A DNA stretch of 64,000 nucleotides. Origin: Sphagnum magellanicum. Its lineage: Eukaryota > Streptophyta > Sphagnopsida > Sphagnales > Sphagnaceae. Positions 37,226 through 49,075 of this stretch are shown here, one piece after another (the stretch's first letter is position 1; the number at the start of each line of letters is the position of its first letter). The DNA lies in NCBI GenBank assembly GCA_021904315.1, contig CM038915.1, positions 13,888,001-13,952,000 of the forward strand, in the 5' to 3' direction. Below the pieces are notes generated by a model. The model saw nothing but the letters and a program-made list of their open reading frames with translations, ran no database searches and was not told the DNA's origin. The position numbers and the translations under genes were made by a program.

Positions 37226-37799
37226 GTGATGGTGCAATTGAAAATGGGGTTGTGTGGTTAATGTACATTTAAATTTAACTTGTATTGAATTTCAAAAAAA
37301 TCACAAACAATTCAAGGAAAATGTTAATGAACATCACAAAGACCAATTAATATTTAAGGTTAGAAACCAAGTTTAATTTTAATGACAAAATATATATATC
37401 ACAATAACATGACCTTTTGAAAAATTGGACTACAAAGACTTGGTGGTCCATTTACCACTATGAAAAAAATCAATGATTTAACTCAAGTTTTTAGATTCCA
37501 TGGAAATCCATCTTATGTTTCATGTTTCGTTGTGAAAGCCTTACCATGCATCCACCATTTTAAGAAGATTTTTTGAGTTGTTTTCATCGATTGAAATCAA
37601 TGGTGAATAAGAGTACAAGGTGAAAAAGATTCTTAATTTGAAAATATTAAACAATCAATTATAATACTTTAGTCATCAACAAGGTTATGATGTGGGTGAA
37701 TGCATAATAGAACCAATTAAACATCTATCAAATGCCATGGAAAAGGTGAAAAGATTCCATTAATAATATCCAAATAAGCTTAAGGTTATTATTTGCAAA
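37226..37799. other. Intergenic, no feature seen
   Basis: AT-rich DNA between repeat family A and the second family B copy; possibly the remains of the gypsy 3' internal region. Confidence 0.4.
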
Positions 37800-38260
37800 A
37801 CTAATCATTATGAAAGGAAATGATATCACAAATGACATCCCTAGCATCATGGTTAATATCATTGCCAACATCATGGTCCATTTTTCACCCATATGGATGA
37901 AGTCCATTCATTGTTCATCCATAATGTAATCAAAGATGGTTCCCAAAAAGGTTCCTTGAAATATTTTGAGATATTTTCCTTGTAATTAAATCCTTAATAA
38001 TGCATACATAAAGCTAATTCCCCTCATTTTACCTTCAATCTATTCAACAATAATTTGGGTATGATTGTACACCATGGTTGTGTTCTTTTCTTTTCCTATT
38101 TTCATAATAAAATTTTGATTGATCTTACATCTTGCACATTTCATATTCTTGTATTTGGTTTTCGTGTTTTATGTTTATATTTAAAACTAGGCTTGCCTTT
38201 GTTATGGTTGGTTCCATGTCATTTGGATTCCTATTGTTTTGGTACTTTTTGTGTTCATGA
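37800..38260 (+). repeat. Diverged LTR-like repeat (family B), copy 2
   Basis: Counterpart of 24590-25260, same orientation, located about 0.9 kb beyond the gypsy integrase relic, where a 3' LTR would be expected. A stretch of gatattttga repeats is shorter here. Ends not resolved. Confidence 0.6.
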
Positions 38261-39376
38261 CAAATGGTGGGCTTGGTTCCAATCAATTGTCGCATGGTTG
38301 GTATTCATAACTTGTCATTGTTGATTTTTTATGAATAATTATAAAAAATACATTTTACTTATAATTTAATTGCTCATGATGTTTATAATTTAAAACCTAG
38401 TTGAAAATGGAGTTGTAAAAAAATCCTTTTTCTACTTATGTCTACCATTTAAAAATAATATGTGCAAATATTAGTAAGAAAAGGTTTCATGGTGTTATTT
38501 TTAAAAGTTAGTTTGCAAGAGAGAAGAAGATTTTATAGCAACATTGTGTGGTTATTAATTTTAAAAAAAAAACCATCCATTTTAGTTTCTTAAACATTCT
38601 AGATTCAAAGACTATTTGATTCCAATTTTTTGAAAAAATAATAATAAAAAATTGTTGGTTTCAATTATTTTAAAACTTTTAAAAACTTGTGATATTTATA
38701 AAGAATCAAGGAAAAACCTGTGATTTTATGGCTGGTTATTTGATTTCTTTCAATAATTTGTGAATCAATGTTACATGTCAAAATCTAGTTTTTAGAACAT
38801 AGTTATGCATCTAAAAATCCACTTTAATAACCACTGGGGGCCTTTTCTTGCTTGTAATAAATTCCCAACACTAGTTTATAGAAGAGAGGGAGTTTGGTAT
38901 GTTGGACTATTTAGTAGGGGAGGAGGTTTGAATGTGAAGAGAAAGGTTGGTATGTTAACAAGGTGCATTATACACAATGGCCCTACCATTAATTTAATAT
39001 CAACAATTGATATTGGATGATAAATTGGTCATAGCTAGGGGAAAAATAAAAAAATCAATATATTTTAATGTATGTCATCATGTTGTTGTAAAAGGAAAAT
39101 TGTTAGGATTTTTTTTTTCATTTTTTAACATCGCATTACTAACCAAGAACCCAAAAGGGATCTCACATTAAATGATGACATGTTCTAGGAACCTATTTAA
39201 GCATTTAAAAAATTGTTACCAAACCAAAACCAATAGAGAAACGTTGCAGCATGATGTTCAATCTTTTGCAAATCTAACAATTGTTTTCTCCAAAATAAAA
39301 ATAAAAATCAAGTATTCCCTTTTCATATTTACTTTTCACATTTGTATAAAATTTCAAACCAAAAAAAAAACTTGTC
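38261..39376. other. Intergenic, no feature seen
   Basis: AT-rich DNA with scattered short frames and no recognisable motif. Confidence 0.45.
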
Positions 39377-39916
39377 ATGACATGTGTATTTCAATGTTTT
39401 CAATCACATTGTCACATTTCGAAAGAATTACATGAAATTTTGCGTATGATGGTTGCCATAACCATTTTTGGAAAAAGTAGTTTTATCTTTAGTTTTCTGG
39501 GTTTAGTACTTGGGCCTGGGTGTACATTTGAAGAGACAGCCAAAAAACAAACAAAATGTCAAAAATCTTTTTACAACCAAATTAGGGTTTCTAGGGGGCA
39601 ATCTCCCTTGAAGCTACTATACTCTATAATGATTCTCAACACTATATCCCTGCAGGGCCAACAAACATCCATGTTTAGATGGTGGTTAATTTCATCCATC
39701 TTGTTGAATACCATCCATGTGATCTTTTTCATCATAAGTTACATTTTCATTGACATGATGATTTTCATTCATTTCAAATTTCATCATGTAGTAGATTCAT
39801 GCAAACAAATCCATGCATGTCATATGGTTCATGCATGGCACCTATTTCATCCATTTCATACCCTTGTGATCAATTTCACTTTTGAAGTTCAATTTGATCC
39901 AAGTTGCCACAGTTGA
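39377..39916 (+). other. Unrecognised 179-residue open frame
   Basis: The longest uninterrupted frame in the intergenic DNA outside host genes and the Helitron. The middle includes LGPGCTFEETAKKQTKCQK and QIRVSRGQSPLKLL and local G+C is a little higher; the rest is Ile/Phe/His-rich, as expected for AT-rich noncoding DNA. I recognise no domain. It may be a relic of a transposon or chance. Confidence 0.2.
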
Positions 39917-40285
39917 CAAATAAAGTCTTCTGCATTTGGTGTGAGTGATTTGATCCTTGAACATAGTTTCATCCATATGACCAATTGCATGTGTGATAAA
40001 CATTCATCAACATATTCATAGCTTTATTCATCACCACCAAATGAAGTTCAGAAGGAAACCCTGTGAAGCTTTTACTTCATGTACAATCCACATTTGGAAT
40101 GTGAGCAGGAGCGGAGTTCACCGTCCCATTCCATACTAACTAGGTGCAGATTCTCATACAGAACTAAAGCCATACAAAAGCCAACACATGGTTAGAGTAA
40201 TAAAGCAGCAATACATACATATATATAATACATCCATTGAGACTGAAGTGAAAACTCTAAAATTGAAAGCTTTGAAAATAAAAAT
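39917..40285. other. Intergenic, no feature seen
   Basis: Base composition rises toward that of the PSBP locus after about 40060. No frame of note. Confidence 0.4.
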
Positions 40286-40700
40286 CTATGTCAGTTCCAC
40301 CACTGGAACAAGAACTAACACAACAATGATGAGTGAAGCAATAACCATATGAGTGTCATTCACATAGTTTCGGACCCCATCACTTTCACCATGGATAGCA
40401 GTGACTAGCTGCCATGACTTCTGACAGACTTCACCATCAGCTACCAGTGGTGGGTGTAGAAGTATAATAATTGGTGTGTGATTCTCCATGTGGTAAAATT
40501 TAGGCAAAGCTTTCATCATGGCTAACCTGACCTGAAGAATTGCACATGTTTGTCACAATGAAGGAGGGAGTCAACAAGAAACTCAACGCGCCTGCTGTAG
40601 AAAGGGCAGTGCCATCGCCCGATCCACACAGACACCTTTTGTGAGGAAAAAGTTGGCAAGAAGCTAGTCCTTTAGTCTGCGAGTTCAAATAGAGAATGTT
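40286..40700 (-). other. Unrecognised exon-like sequence downstream of PSBP, including a dispersed repeat
   Basis: On the minus strand a stretch reading KRCLCGSGDGTALSTAGAL (about 40580-40640) is bounded by an acceptor-like 'actcgcag' near 40679 and a donor-like 'ggtcaggttag' near 40530. Next comes a frame at 40519-40286 with KSWQLVTAIHGESDGV and a hydrophobic tail. The latter part (40335-40490) is similar to 15950-16135 in the SAPS intron. This could be an extra 3' exon, a separate small gene or a mobile coding fragment. No family is recognised and no start codon is supported. Confidence 0.35.
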
Positions 40701-41001
40701 AAAACCATGGAAAAGTGCAAAGCAAGACATGTAATACAGAAAAAAAACAACATCAAGAACCAAAACCTCTGTACAAAAACTATTTCTCATGCACTCTATG
40801 CAAGGCTGTATAAACTTGACTGAGACTGGAATGCTATTCAATCCAGCACAATCCTTATATCTGGTGGCAGACAGTGCCCACACTATTGTTTTTGTTCATT
40901 ACAAACTGAACGATCATAAACACAACACAACAAAACAACTGCTGGATTATTTTATGAACAGAACAGCAGTGTTCAAGGCTACTTCTTGTGAACTTGATGA
41001 T

Positions 41002-42290
41002 TCAACCAACGACACTGAAGGAGTTGGCAACCCCTTCAACAAACTTCTTTGTTCCCTTGAACCACCTCTTGTCCCCAGCTTGGGCCTTCAATAGATAAAG
41101 TTTCCCATCCGCAACTGTGCCAACAATGATCTGATGCCTTCCTCCTTCAGTATTATCAGCAGTTCGGGTGAGCAAACTTAGCTTATAGTAAGGCTTTCCA
41201 TTCACATCTGTGGCTGATGATTCCAGCAAGTTAGCTGTTGATACCGCATTGTCCTTGAAACCACCCTGCAATTTGCACATATCGCATATAAGAGTGCCAG
41301 GAATCTCTAAAGACAAACACTGCAGTTAACATCAGAATTGCACAGAGATTGATCACAACGAGAGCAACAAGCTCACCTCTGACTGTGTAAGTCCAGAATA
41401 GCTTTGTTTGCCAAGCAGGTATGATACCTGCAGACAGACATGAGGAGCGACTTAGTTGAGAGAATGTTCTCTCAGCAACACAACATGAGTCTCAATGCGA
41501 GACATAAGCAGTGAACATGTCTGATCTGCTTATTTGCATCAGATAGAGGGGCAGATTGACTGACAAGGGTTAAGCAAAAGACTTACTTCTTCCAAAAACT
41601 TTTCAGGTGATCCGTAGTCCTTGATCGAGCCCTTCGAACTAGGGACAACGGACACAACAAAGTTGGTCACCGAATCGAAATTGTCCTCGTACTTCAGGAT
41701 TGTTCCCGGGAATTCTCTCTCTGGACTGGGAACCCACTTCGATGGAACGTCGAGCTTAAAGCCTTCATAGGACTTCGTGACAAAACCGGGATCCACTTTT
41801 GCTTTCCCGAAAATATTTGCTGCAATAACAAAGCAGAGTAGAACACTTAGACGAGAAAATAAACAGCATGACATCCGCTGCTCTTCTCATAGCAATCGGA
41901 ACAAGTTCCACACAAATCAACAAGGCAATGAGCACCAGAAATCAATACAAGACATTCCGCCTCCATGGAAACCGACCTAGGACAATTTTTGGGGATCGAC
42001 TGACCGGTCTCTCCGTAAGCGGCATTTGCAGGGGCAGATCGGGAACCAGCAACGACGGCGCCTGCCAGGAGAGCAAGAGCCAAGCGACGAGGAAGGGCAG
42101 GCGCCGCTTCCGTGCTGACGACGGCGTCTTCCGCTTCCACCTTAGCACGACAGCTTATGCTCCGGACGGTAGCTCTGCCACAGACCGGTACAACTCTTGT
42201 AGGCGTAACCACTGAAGCTCCATGAAGCAAGACACTATTGGACGACGCCAGAGCAGTAACACTCATGGTAGTGCAAGAAGATACAGCCAT
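41002..42290 (-). CDS. PSBP: PsbP, 23-kDa oxygen-evolving enhancer protein of photosystem II; four exons
   Basis: PsbP stabilises the Mn4CaO5 cluster and retains Ca2+ and Cl- at the lumenal face of photosystem II. Exons on the minus strand: 42290-42005, 41819-41587, 41427-41377, 41265-41002; introns are GT-AG, phases agree, total 834 bases (277 residues). Residues 1-60 are Ser/Ala/Val/Arg-rich, a chloroplast transit peptide. A twin arginine (68-69) is followed by a hydrophobic stretch and ANA at 88-90, a Tat-type lumen signal, giving a mature protein from AYGET of about 187 residues, the usual PsbP size. The mature part shows [74 protein letters not shown] and [18 protein letters not shown], all family hallmarks. 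The 51-base exon 3 encodes [17 protein letters not shown]. It looks intact. Confidence 0.97.
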
Positions 42291-42660
42291 TGCAGCAGAA
42301 CTGAGAAAATGAACTCGACACAAAACAGACACAGGAACAATGATGATGAAGTTTGAGTAAGCAAAGACACGAAAAAGGCGACGGAGACTGCCGAAATGGG
42401 AGTGCGTAATAAATGGCAATGATCGGCAACACGCAAGCGACAAGCCGCGGGCGAGAGCGCCGACAACGGGCAAAAGCTTGGCTTATCCACAGAGACGACA
42501 AACCCGGTCGAAGGTCCGGATAAGATACAAGCAACGCCCATTGGATGCTGCTGCTCGACATCACATGGACGGACGGACAGACTGTCGGACTGATAGATGC
42601 CATCCAATTTCTCATCCCGTTATCATCCAGTTATCATCCATCGTTCCTGCACATCTGGCT
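42291..42660 (-). promoter_or_regulatory. PSBP promoter and 5' UTR
   Basis: About 370 bases upstream of the ATG are G+C-richer than the flanks. Read on the minus strand they include two GATAA words (gataactgg, gataacggg near 42615-42635), a GATAAG I-box (gtggataagcc near 42485) and a CCAAT word (near 42540). I-box/GATA motifs are typical of light-regulated photosynthesis genes, which fits the product. The transcription start is not determined; a TATA-like atttatta is near 42408. Confidence 0.5.
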
Positions 42661-42699
42661 TGAGTGACTCAGCACCCACCAGTGCACCATCCAAAAAAT

Positions 42700-43035
42700 T
42701 CCGTTCTGGGATTTCATGGATGGGATGAAACTGTCTCCTACTTGGTCAGCATCATTTTTTTCCTTCTGGGCCTTTTTTTTTATTCTAGTTTTTTTTTTTT
42801 TTTTTTTTTCTCATCTTACATTTTTTTTTTCCTGGGCCTTTTTGCCCATTTACATTTTTTCCCTTCTGGGACAGTTTTTTTTTTAATTTTATCATTTTTT
42901 TTTTGGCTCGACCGCTGACCCGAATCTTTTTTTTGGGAACCTCCTACCTCCCCCCTCCAAACTACCTACCACCCTTCCTCCTACCAACCCACCTACCTCC
43001 CTCATGACACCCACCTCCTTCTCCACTCACCTACA
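42700..43035. repeat. Poly-T and CCTACC-rich low-complexity tract
   Basis: Long T runs at about 42758-42905 are followed by a pyrimidine tract made of cctacc/cctcc words (42940-43020). The reported open frame here is a Phe-rich artefact. Confidence 0.8.
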
Positions 43036-43239
43036 TTGTTAAAGCTTGAGACCAAGGGAGAGCTTTAGTAGTTTTGAGCTTTGATTAGGGTTCTAACACT
43101 TTAGACTCTCCACAGCTTGAGGAGTGTGGAGAGATGAGGAGCTTTAGGAGTGTGACAAGAAGAGGAACTTGAAGGTGTCAAAAGCGAGAGGTTAAGGTAT
43201 TAAGCTTCCTTCTTTTTTTTCTTTTTAAAAAAATATTTT

Positions 43240-43790
43240 TTTTGGTTTTCAACTATGAAGAGGATGATGACACACACATCATTGTCATCCTCTTCCATTG
43301 TTTTATAGGTGTGAAAGAGGATGACAAGTTGGGCTTGTTGTCTTGTTCATGTTTTGGAGCAAGTACGAAATCACAACAAGTAGTTGCACTGCTTACTATC
43401 GTTTTGTTGTTTTTGCAAGTGTGAAGGAAGATGACGAGTTGGGCTCATCATCTTGTTCATGTTTAGGAATAGGTGTGAAATCATGATGATGAACAGTTGT
43501 GTTACTCGTTGTTGTGTTCTGATTTTTCCCAAGTTAGAAAAAAAGACGATGAACAACTGCATTGCTTGTCATCATTTATTGTTTTTGGAGGTGTGAAGCA
43601 AACACTAAAAAACAATGACGAGCAATGTAACTATTCGTCGTTGTTTTAATTTTGGTGTTTTGCAAGTTGGAAAAGGACGATGAGCCTAACTTGTTGTCCT
43701 CTTGTGATGTTGTAAAGGTGCAAAATGGACAACGAGCTAGGTTCATCATTTTCATTTGTTCTTAATGTTTGTTGTCGTCATTTTTTATAA
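43240..43790. repeat. Degenerate tandem repeat, period about 110 bases
   Basis: The words gtgtgaaagaggatgacaag (43309) and gtgtgaaggaagatgacgag (43420) start two adjacent units that both continue ttgggct...cttgttcatgtttt. Weaker copies of the gatgacgag and gttcatcat words continue to about 43760. No coding function recognised. Confidence 0.65.
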
Positions 43791-44030
43791 AAAAAAAATT
43801 GTTGGTGGCTTGAAAGACAATTTAAGAAAATTCTTTCCTATTGTTTGTAGAAACGAACATTGCTACAATGTTTTTTTGTTTTTTTAGTTGTTGCCTCCAC
43901 TGAATGCTAGTCTTGTGTTTTTTCCCTAGTCCTTTTCTTTGTTTTTACTATTGCACAATTGTGGTGGTCCTTTTTTTGTTTTTTACTACTAATGGTCCTT
44001 TTTTTAATTTGTGGTTTTTTGCTTTTGGTA

Positions 44031-44322
44031 GATGGAAATTCGGAAGAAAAGAGGGATTACTACCTCTGATTAACAAGCCTCAACTAAATCTGCATATGGC
44101 ATGTTAGTTGCAATGAATGAAGAAGATTTGGAGACAAAGGTAATTGGATAGCAAGTGCAAGTTGATGTTGAAGATGTGCATGCATTGGCTTCAAATGGGA
44201 ATATGGATGAACAAGTGCAAGCTAATGTTGATGTTGGGGAAACATTTACAATAGATATTAGTAGAATTGAGGTTGTTAGTATAATTAACATGATAGAGGA
44301 ACAAGAAACTATAGTTTTTTAA
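44031..44322 (+). pseudogene. Unrecognised degenerate acidic reading frame
   Basis: Starting at an ATG at 44031 the frame reads MEIRKKRGITTSD, stop, then QASTKSAYGMLVAMNEEDLE and a Val/Asp/Glu-rich stretch (QVQVDVEDVHAL, QVQANVDVGETF) to a stop near 44320, with two in-frame stops inside. The codon pattern is more protein-like than the surroundings. I do not recognise the family; it may belong with the coding relic that follows at 44590-45311. Confidence 0.35.
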
Positions 44323-44589
44323 AGTGCAATGCTAGAATAAGAGAATGTTAAACTTCATGTTGAAATTGATGAAAGTAACATCTTGAACTTTACTTCTTAT
44401 AATTAATTGCCCCACACATCCTCTCAAGTAAAGAGGATGGGTGGGGTTTTTTTTATCAATTTTTTTTTTGCAATATATTCATTAATTGTGGTCCTCAAAC
44501 CTTTGCCTCACCTTCCTTCTCCATGTGAAGGGGTCTATGAGGCATGTTTTTTTGGAATAATTCTTTAGGCAATACCTCAAAGCTTTGTA

Positions 44590-45311
44590 AGTGATATATA
44601 TTTTTTATGGGAAAGACTCCAAGTTGCCATGGGGGGACACACTTGAGGTTCCTAAGCTCGTTGTTATCAAGTTAACCTTTAGTGCCATCCTTGATCTTCT
44701 TGGCATGACTACATGGGGTGTGGGGTCCATCCCACTCAATGTGAAAGCCAAGGTGGAATGTGATGAGGACTTGGCAATTGTGATTCGAACAATTTGAGCC
44801 TTTAGTGCCATCCTTGACTTCTTGGCATGATTACATGGGGTGTGGGGTCCATCCCACTCAATGTGAAGGCCAAGGTGGAATGTGATGAAAATTTGGCAAT
44901 TGTGATTCGAATGATTTGAGCTAGGTATGCAAAGGCATTAAAGGTGCCAAAGATGAACAGAACTAGACGAATACGTCCAATAAAACAATGCAACAAAAGA
45001 TATTGGCCTTCTTACGTAGTACCATGAATCATAAATGATCTATGGTCAATAAATTTTAATAATGCCATATTTTATTTTATTTTCATTTTAGGTTTTAGTC
45101 GCATATGCCATAATAATTATTTTTTGTTGGTTGTTTTAAGGTTCGAGGCACCATTAGGGAGGTGTTTGTGGCTAATGTTGTGCATGCAACATTGGCCAAT
45201 TGAGGGGTATTTATGCATCAACACGCTTGGGATGCGCAGGTTGTCGCAACATGTTATAGGAGGGTAAATGAAATCCCATCCCCCTCAAGTAATGACCCAT
45301 ATAACTTATAG
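44590..45311 (+). pseudogene. Unrecognised coding relic with an internal 123-bp duplication
   Basis: Frame pieces read KLPWGDTLEVPKLVVIKL, LDLLGMTTWGVGSIPLNV, KAKVECDEDLAIVIR, then ARYAKALKVPKMNRTRRIR with CNKRYWPSYVV. After an acceptor-like 'tgttttaag' near 45140 come REVFVANVVHATLAN and GVFMHQHAWDAQVVATCYRR. Stops are few and the peptides look real, but no family comes to mind. The duplication at 44676-44920 repeats the WGVGSIPLNVKAKVECDE part with a one-base deletion. It could be a captured host-gene fragment or a transposon protein. Confidence 0.4.
44676..44920. repeat. Tandem duplication, unit about 123 bases
   Basis: Unit 1 starts cctttagtgccatccttgat at 44676 and unit 2 starts cctttagtgccatccttgac at 44799. 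The units are about 95% identical by eye, with a one-base deletion in unit 2. This is a recent event relative to the surrounding decay. Confidence 0.93.
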
Positions 45312-45641
45312 TTTATCCCCATTTTGGTTAAGTTATTGTTTTAAACTTCAAGATGTTAGGGCAACATTTTATGTTTGAAGTGATCACATATTACGACATT
45401 ACGACATGTTCCCCGTTTTACTTAGGGTTTGTTTTTGACTTAAACATTTTTGTAACACATGTCAACCAAATTTTGTTATTTGAAGCATTATATTTATTTT
45501 TTGCATCATATTGTGTTAATGGTTATAAATATATTTCAACATATGAGAAAAAAATTCATATTTGATGAAATTATCAAATAAAATATTCTAATATCGCATT
45601 CAAACTAAAAAGCCTTTCTTTACTCCCAAAAATTAAAGTTC

Positions 45642-46072
45642 AAACCTAGAAAAAAAACAATACCTTCATTGGGGTATTCTAGAAACACCATGGGTTGAAT
45701 TGTTTTTGTGTAGGCTATTGGAGGGGTATTATTCATTGCCTATAACTATTTAATGCATTTACAATACCTTTCTTGAGGTGTTTCAAATATCCTTTGGGTT
45801 CCTTAACATATATTTGAAACTTGGAAGGGTATTACATAGATGTACCAAAACCTAGAAAGAAAGTAATACCCTCATTGGTCTATTTTGTAAAAATCATGGG
45901 CTGAATTATTTTGGTTTAGATTATCAAATGGATATTATTCGTGCCCAAAACTATTCAATACATTTACAATTCCCTTTTTAAGGTATCCCAAAAATCCTTT
46001 GGGCTCCATAACATATATTTTGAAATTTGGAAGGGTATTGCATAACCCTACCAAAACCTAGAAGGAAATTAA
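45642..46072. repeat. Tandem repeat, period about 200 bases, two copies plus a partial third
   Basis: Units begin aacctagaaa near 45645, 45848 and 46046 and continue with aatacc(t/c)(t/c)cattgg, catgg(g)ttgaatt, ttggaagggtatt. It forms the outer left part of the inverted-repeat element. Noncoding. Confidence 0.8.
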
Positions 46073-49000
46073 TACCCGCACCATATTGTGACAATAACTT
46101 AAACCATGATACAAATGAATATTTTAAAAAATACTTATTTCATGTTCAATATATCATGCCACATGTAGTGGTTAAAATAAATGGGGATATTGCAATGTTG
46201 GTCACATTAATGGTAGAAGGTATAATTTGAAGAAAATTAAAGAAAATTATGAAGTTTAAATGCAATACCCACATCTTATTGTGATAATTTCATTAAACAT
46301 GAAACATAAGAAAAAAATTAAATACTTGATTCCCACCCAATATATAATGAAATTCATGTTTTCAAAATTATTTGTCCACTTTACAAGATGATTTAAAATG
46401 AAAGTAATGCAAAATTGATCATATTCATGGTAGAGGGGTTTAGGCTTTAAGGTTTAATGTGAAATTTATTATTTAATGTTAGAATCCAAATTTTGTCAAA
46501 ATCAAAAAAATTATGTGAATTTTTAACATTTTTTCAATTATGTGCATATTTAGGCTTTTTCCCTCTTATAGTTGTAAATGCATTTTAAAATAATAATTTT
46601 ATGCTAATTTAATTACTCACATAAATTTTTTAAAATATTTCTTATATAAATCTTATGTCTGATTAAAATGTTATTTTATAGTTTTTTGATATATAATAAA
46701 TAATTTCTCACTTAAAATAATTATACAATACATCATTAATATTTTATAAATATATAACATAAGTTCTTATGTACATTTCATTTTTTGTGATGTATATATA
46801 AACCCATGGTTATGTATAATGCAATTTGTTTATGGTGTATTTTATTTTCAAAGAGAATTAAAAATTTCCAAAAGATAAGTTATTAAAATTGTGTATTTTA
46901 TTAATGCATGCAATAGAATATTATTTTTATGTATACTGAAATTTAGTTTATAACATATCAAATAATGCCATATCTTATCAATATTTTTTTGATACTTTAA
47001 TGTCCATTCCCTTTTTTATTATAATATATTAAATTTGTAATTTTCTTAAAATTTTATTAAAACATATACATGTAAAGTTTCTTTGAATAAATGAATGGTT
47101 ACTTATGATTCAAAAAATATAAATGTTGGATAAATATCAAGTCTTAATTAAGGTTTGAAATATAAGTAGCTAATATTATGTACATTTAGTCAATGTCATT
47201 TATTAATTTTATATAAAATTTAGTTTACAATATATCAAATAATGATATACTTAATTAATTAATGTATGGAATTATAATTTGTTTTTGCATTCCTATAAAT
47301 TTACTATCTTAATAATTAATTTAAAATAAAAAATTACTTAAAAATTAAATATTTTTTAAATAGATTTTCAAATTCATAGAAAAGAGGATTTTTTAAAAAA
47401 TATTTATTCTAGCCCAATATATCATGCTATACATATTGATTCAAATAAATGAAGGTATTTTAAAGTTGGTCACATTGATGGTAAAAGGTAACGAAATTAT
47501 CAATAGAATGAGGGTATTATAGTTACATTTGAGTACTTTCATTTACATATATTAATGATTTTGCATTGAACAATTTTTATCATTTATGAGTTTGAAAATG
47601 TCTTTCAACTATATTGAGTTGTTACTTAAAGTTTTTAACATAAAACAATTATTAAAATATGTATAAAAATGCAAGAAATTTAATAATCCACACATTAATT
47701 AATTAAAGTATATCATTATTTGATATATGGTAAACACAATTTTACATAAATTTAATAATTACATTGACTAAACGTACATAATATTAGCAACTTATATTTC
47801 AATTTTCAATTTTCAATTAAATTTCTTTTTTAAATTAAAAATTGATATTTATGCAACATTTATACTTTTAAAGCATAAGTAGCCATTCATTTATTTAAGA
47901 AAAAATTACATGTATTTTCTTTTTAATAAATAAAATAAAATAAAAATATTAAATATTTTATAATATAAACGCAAATAAACATTAAACTATCAAAATGCAT
48001 TGATTATATATGCCATTATTTGATATGTCATAAATCAAATTTCATATTATTTTGAAATAATATTCAATTATATGCATTAATAAAATACACAATCTGAATA
48101 ACTTATCTTTTGGAAATTTTTAATTCTCTTTGAAAATAGAAAATATCATAAATAAATTACAATATACATAATAATGGGTTTATATAGATTGAATTTACAT
48201 TTAACATAAATTTAAATAAATTATTATCCTATTTTAAATCAATATAATAGTACAATAATATTATTAAATAAATAAATATTGCATTACTCGATATGTTTTG
48301 AACAACAATATATGTAGACCAATATTTAAGCTAATATTATGCATCCTAAAAAATAAAATTTACATAAGAACTTGTGTTATATATTTATAAAATATAAAAT
48401 AAAATTTCAATCATACATATGATTAATATATGGGAAATATATCTTTTTTATTATTATGTCAACCATTTGATACCCAAAGTGGGGTATTGCAAGTTTTTTT
48501 AATTTTTTTGGTCATGAACAATACCCCTCAGATAACATAGCCAGGGACCCGTAGTCGGTCCTTATTTACATATAGTCGTAGTTGTAACTATCTATCCTCT
48601 AGCCCATAGATAGATAGTCGACTATAGTTCATTAAATAGTCGACTACATAGTCGACTACTCTGGCATTGAATTAGTTAATTGTAGACTGTTGTCGTTTAT
48701 TCATTGTGAGCCCTCTTCTGAACGATGGCAGACCCATTCGCATCGTGTTGTTGTTGGATGTCACAAGTTGCTGTTGTTGGATGTCACGAGTAGCAAGTTA
48801 CGTTTAGTTTGAGTTTTTATTGACCCGACAACAACTGAGTAATAGTCGATTATGACCGTTGCTCTTTAGTCTAGTCTATTATGACCGTTACTTGGTAGTC
48901 TAGTCGACTATCTACGTTGCTCAGTAGTCTAGTCGACTATCTACGTAGATAGTTGGAGACTATAGTTAGTACATCAACTAAAAGCTGCATTGACTACGAG

Positions 49001-49075
49001 TCCCTGAACATAGCCCAAAATGATTCAGCCCAAGGCTTTTATGGATTACCCAATGTGAGGTATTACAATTGAATT
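45655..49075. mobile_element. Large inverted-repeat (foldback-like) element, about 3.4 kb
   Basis: The left half is the reverse complement of the right half over much of its length. Outer arm: 45655-45740 pairs with about 48500-49075 (hAT insertion excluded), for example ggggtattattcat with atgaacaataccc. Inner arm: 46725-47330 pairs with 47640-48440, for example attttcaaagagaattaaaa with ttttaattctctttgaaaat. The centre is near 47500. A block around atatatcatgcc...ggtcacattaatggta occurs three times (46145, 46350, 47425). No protein is encoded. The tandem units of the outer left arm have no counterpart on the right. Confidence 0.8.
48534..49014. mobile_element. hAT-type MITE with perfect 8-bp target duplication
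   Basis: The element spans 48542-49006 (465 bases). The left end cagggacccgtagtc and inverted right end cagggactcgtagtc differ at one base. It is flanked by an exact 8-base duplication aacatagc (48534-48541 and 49007-49014), the length made by hAT transposases, and cagggn ends are common in hAT elements. The interior holds many tagtcgacta palindromes (48628-48660, 48908-48940), probably subterminal binding sites, and no transposase. It lies inside the right arm of the inverted-repeat element, so it is the younger insertion. Confidence 0.96.

Noticed and set aside
41847..42615. Long minus-strand frames upstream of the PSBP ATG
   Set aside because: They are read-through of the first PSBP exon into its 5' leader or other frames of it. 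The start at 42290 gives the expected transit peptide.
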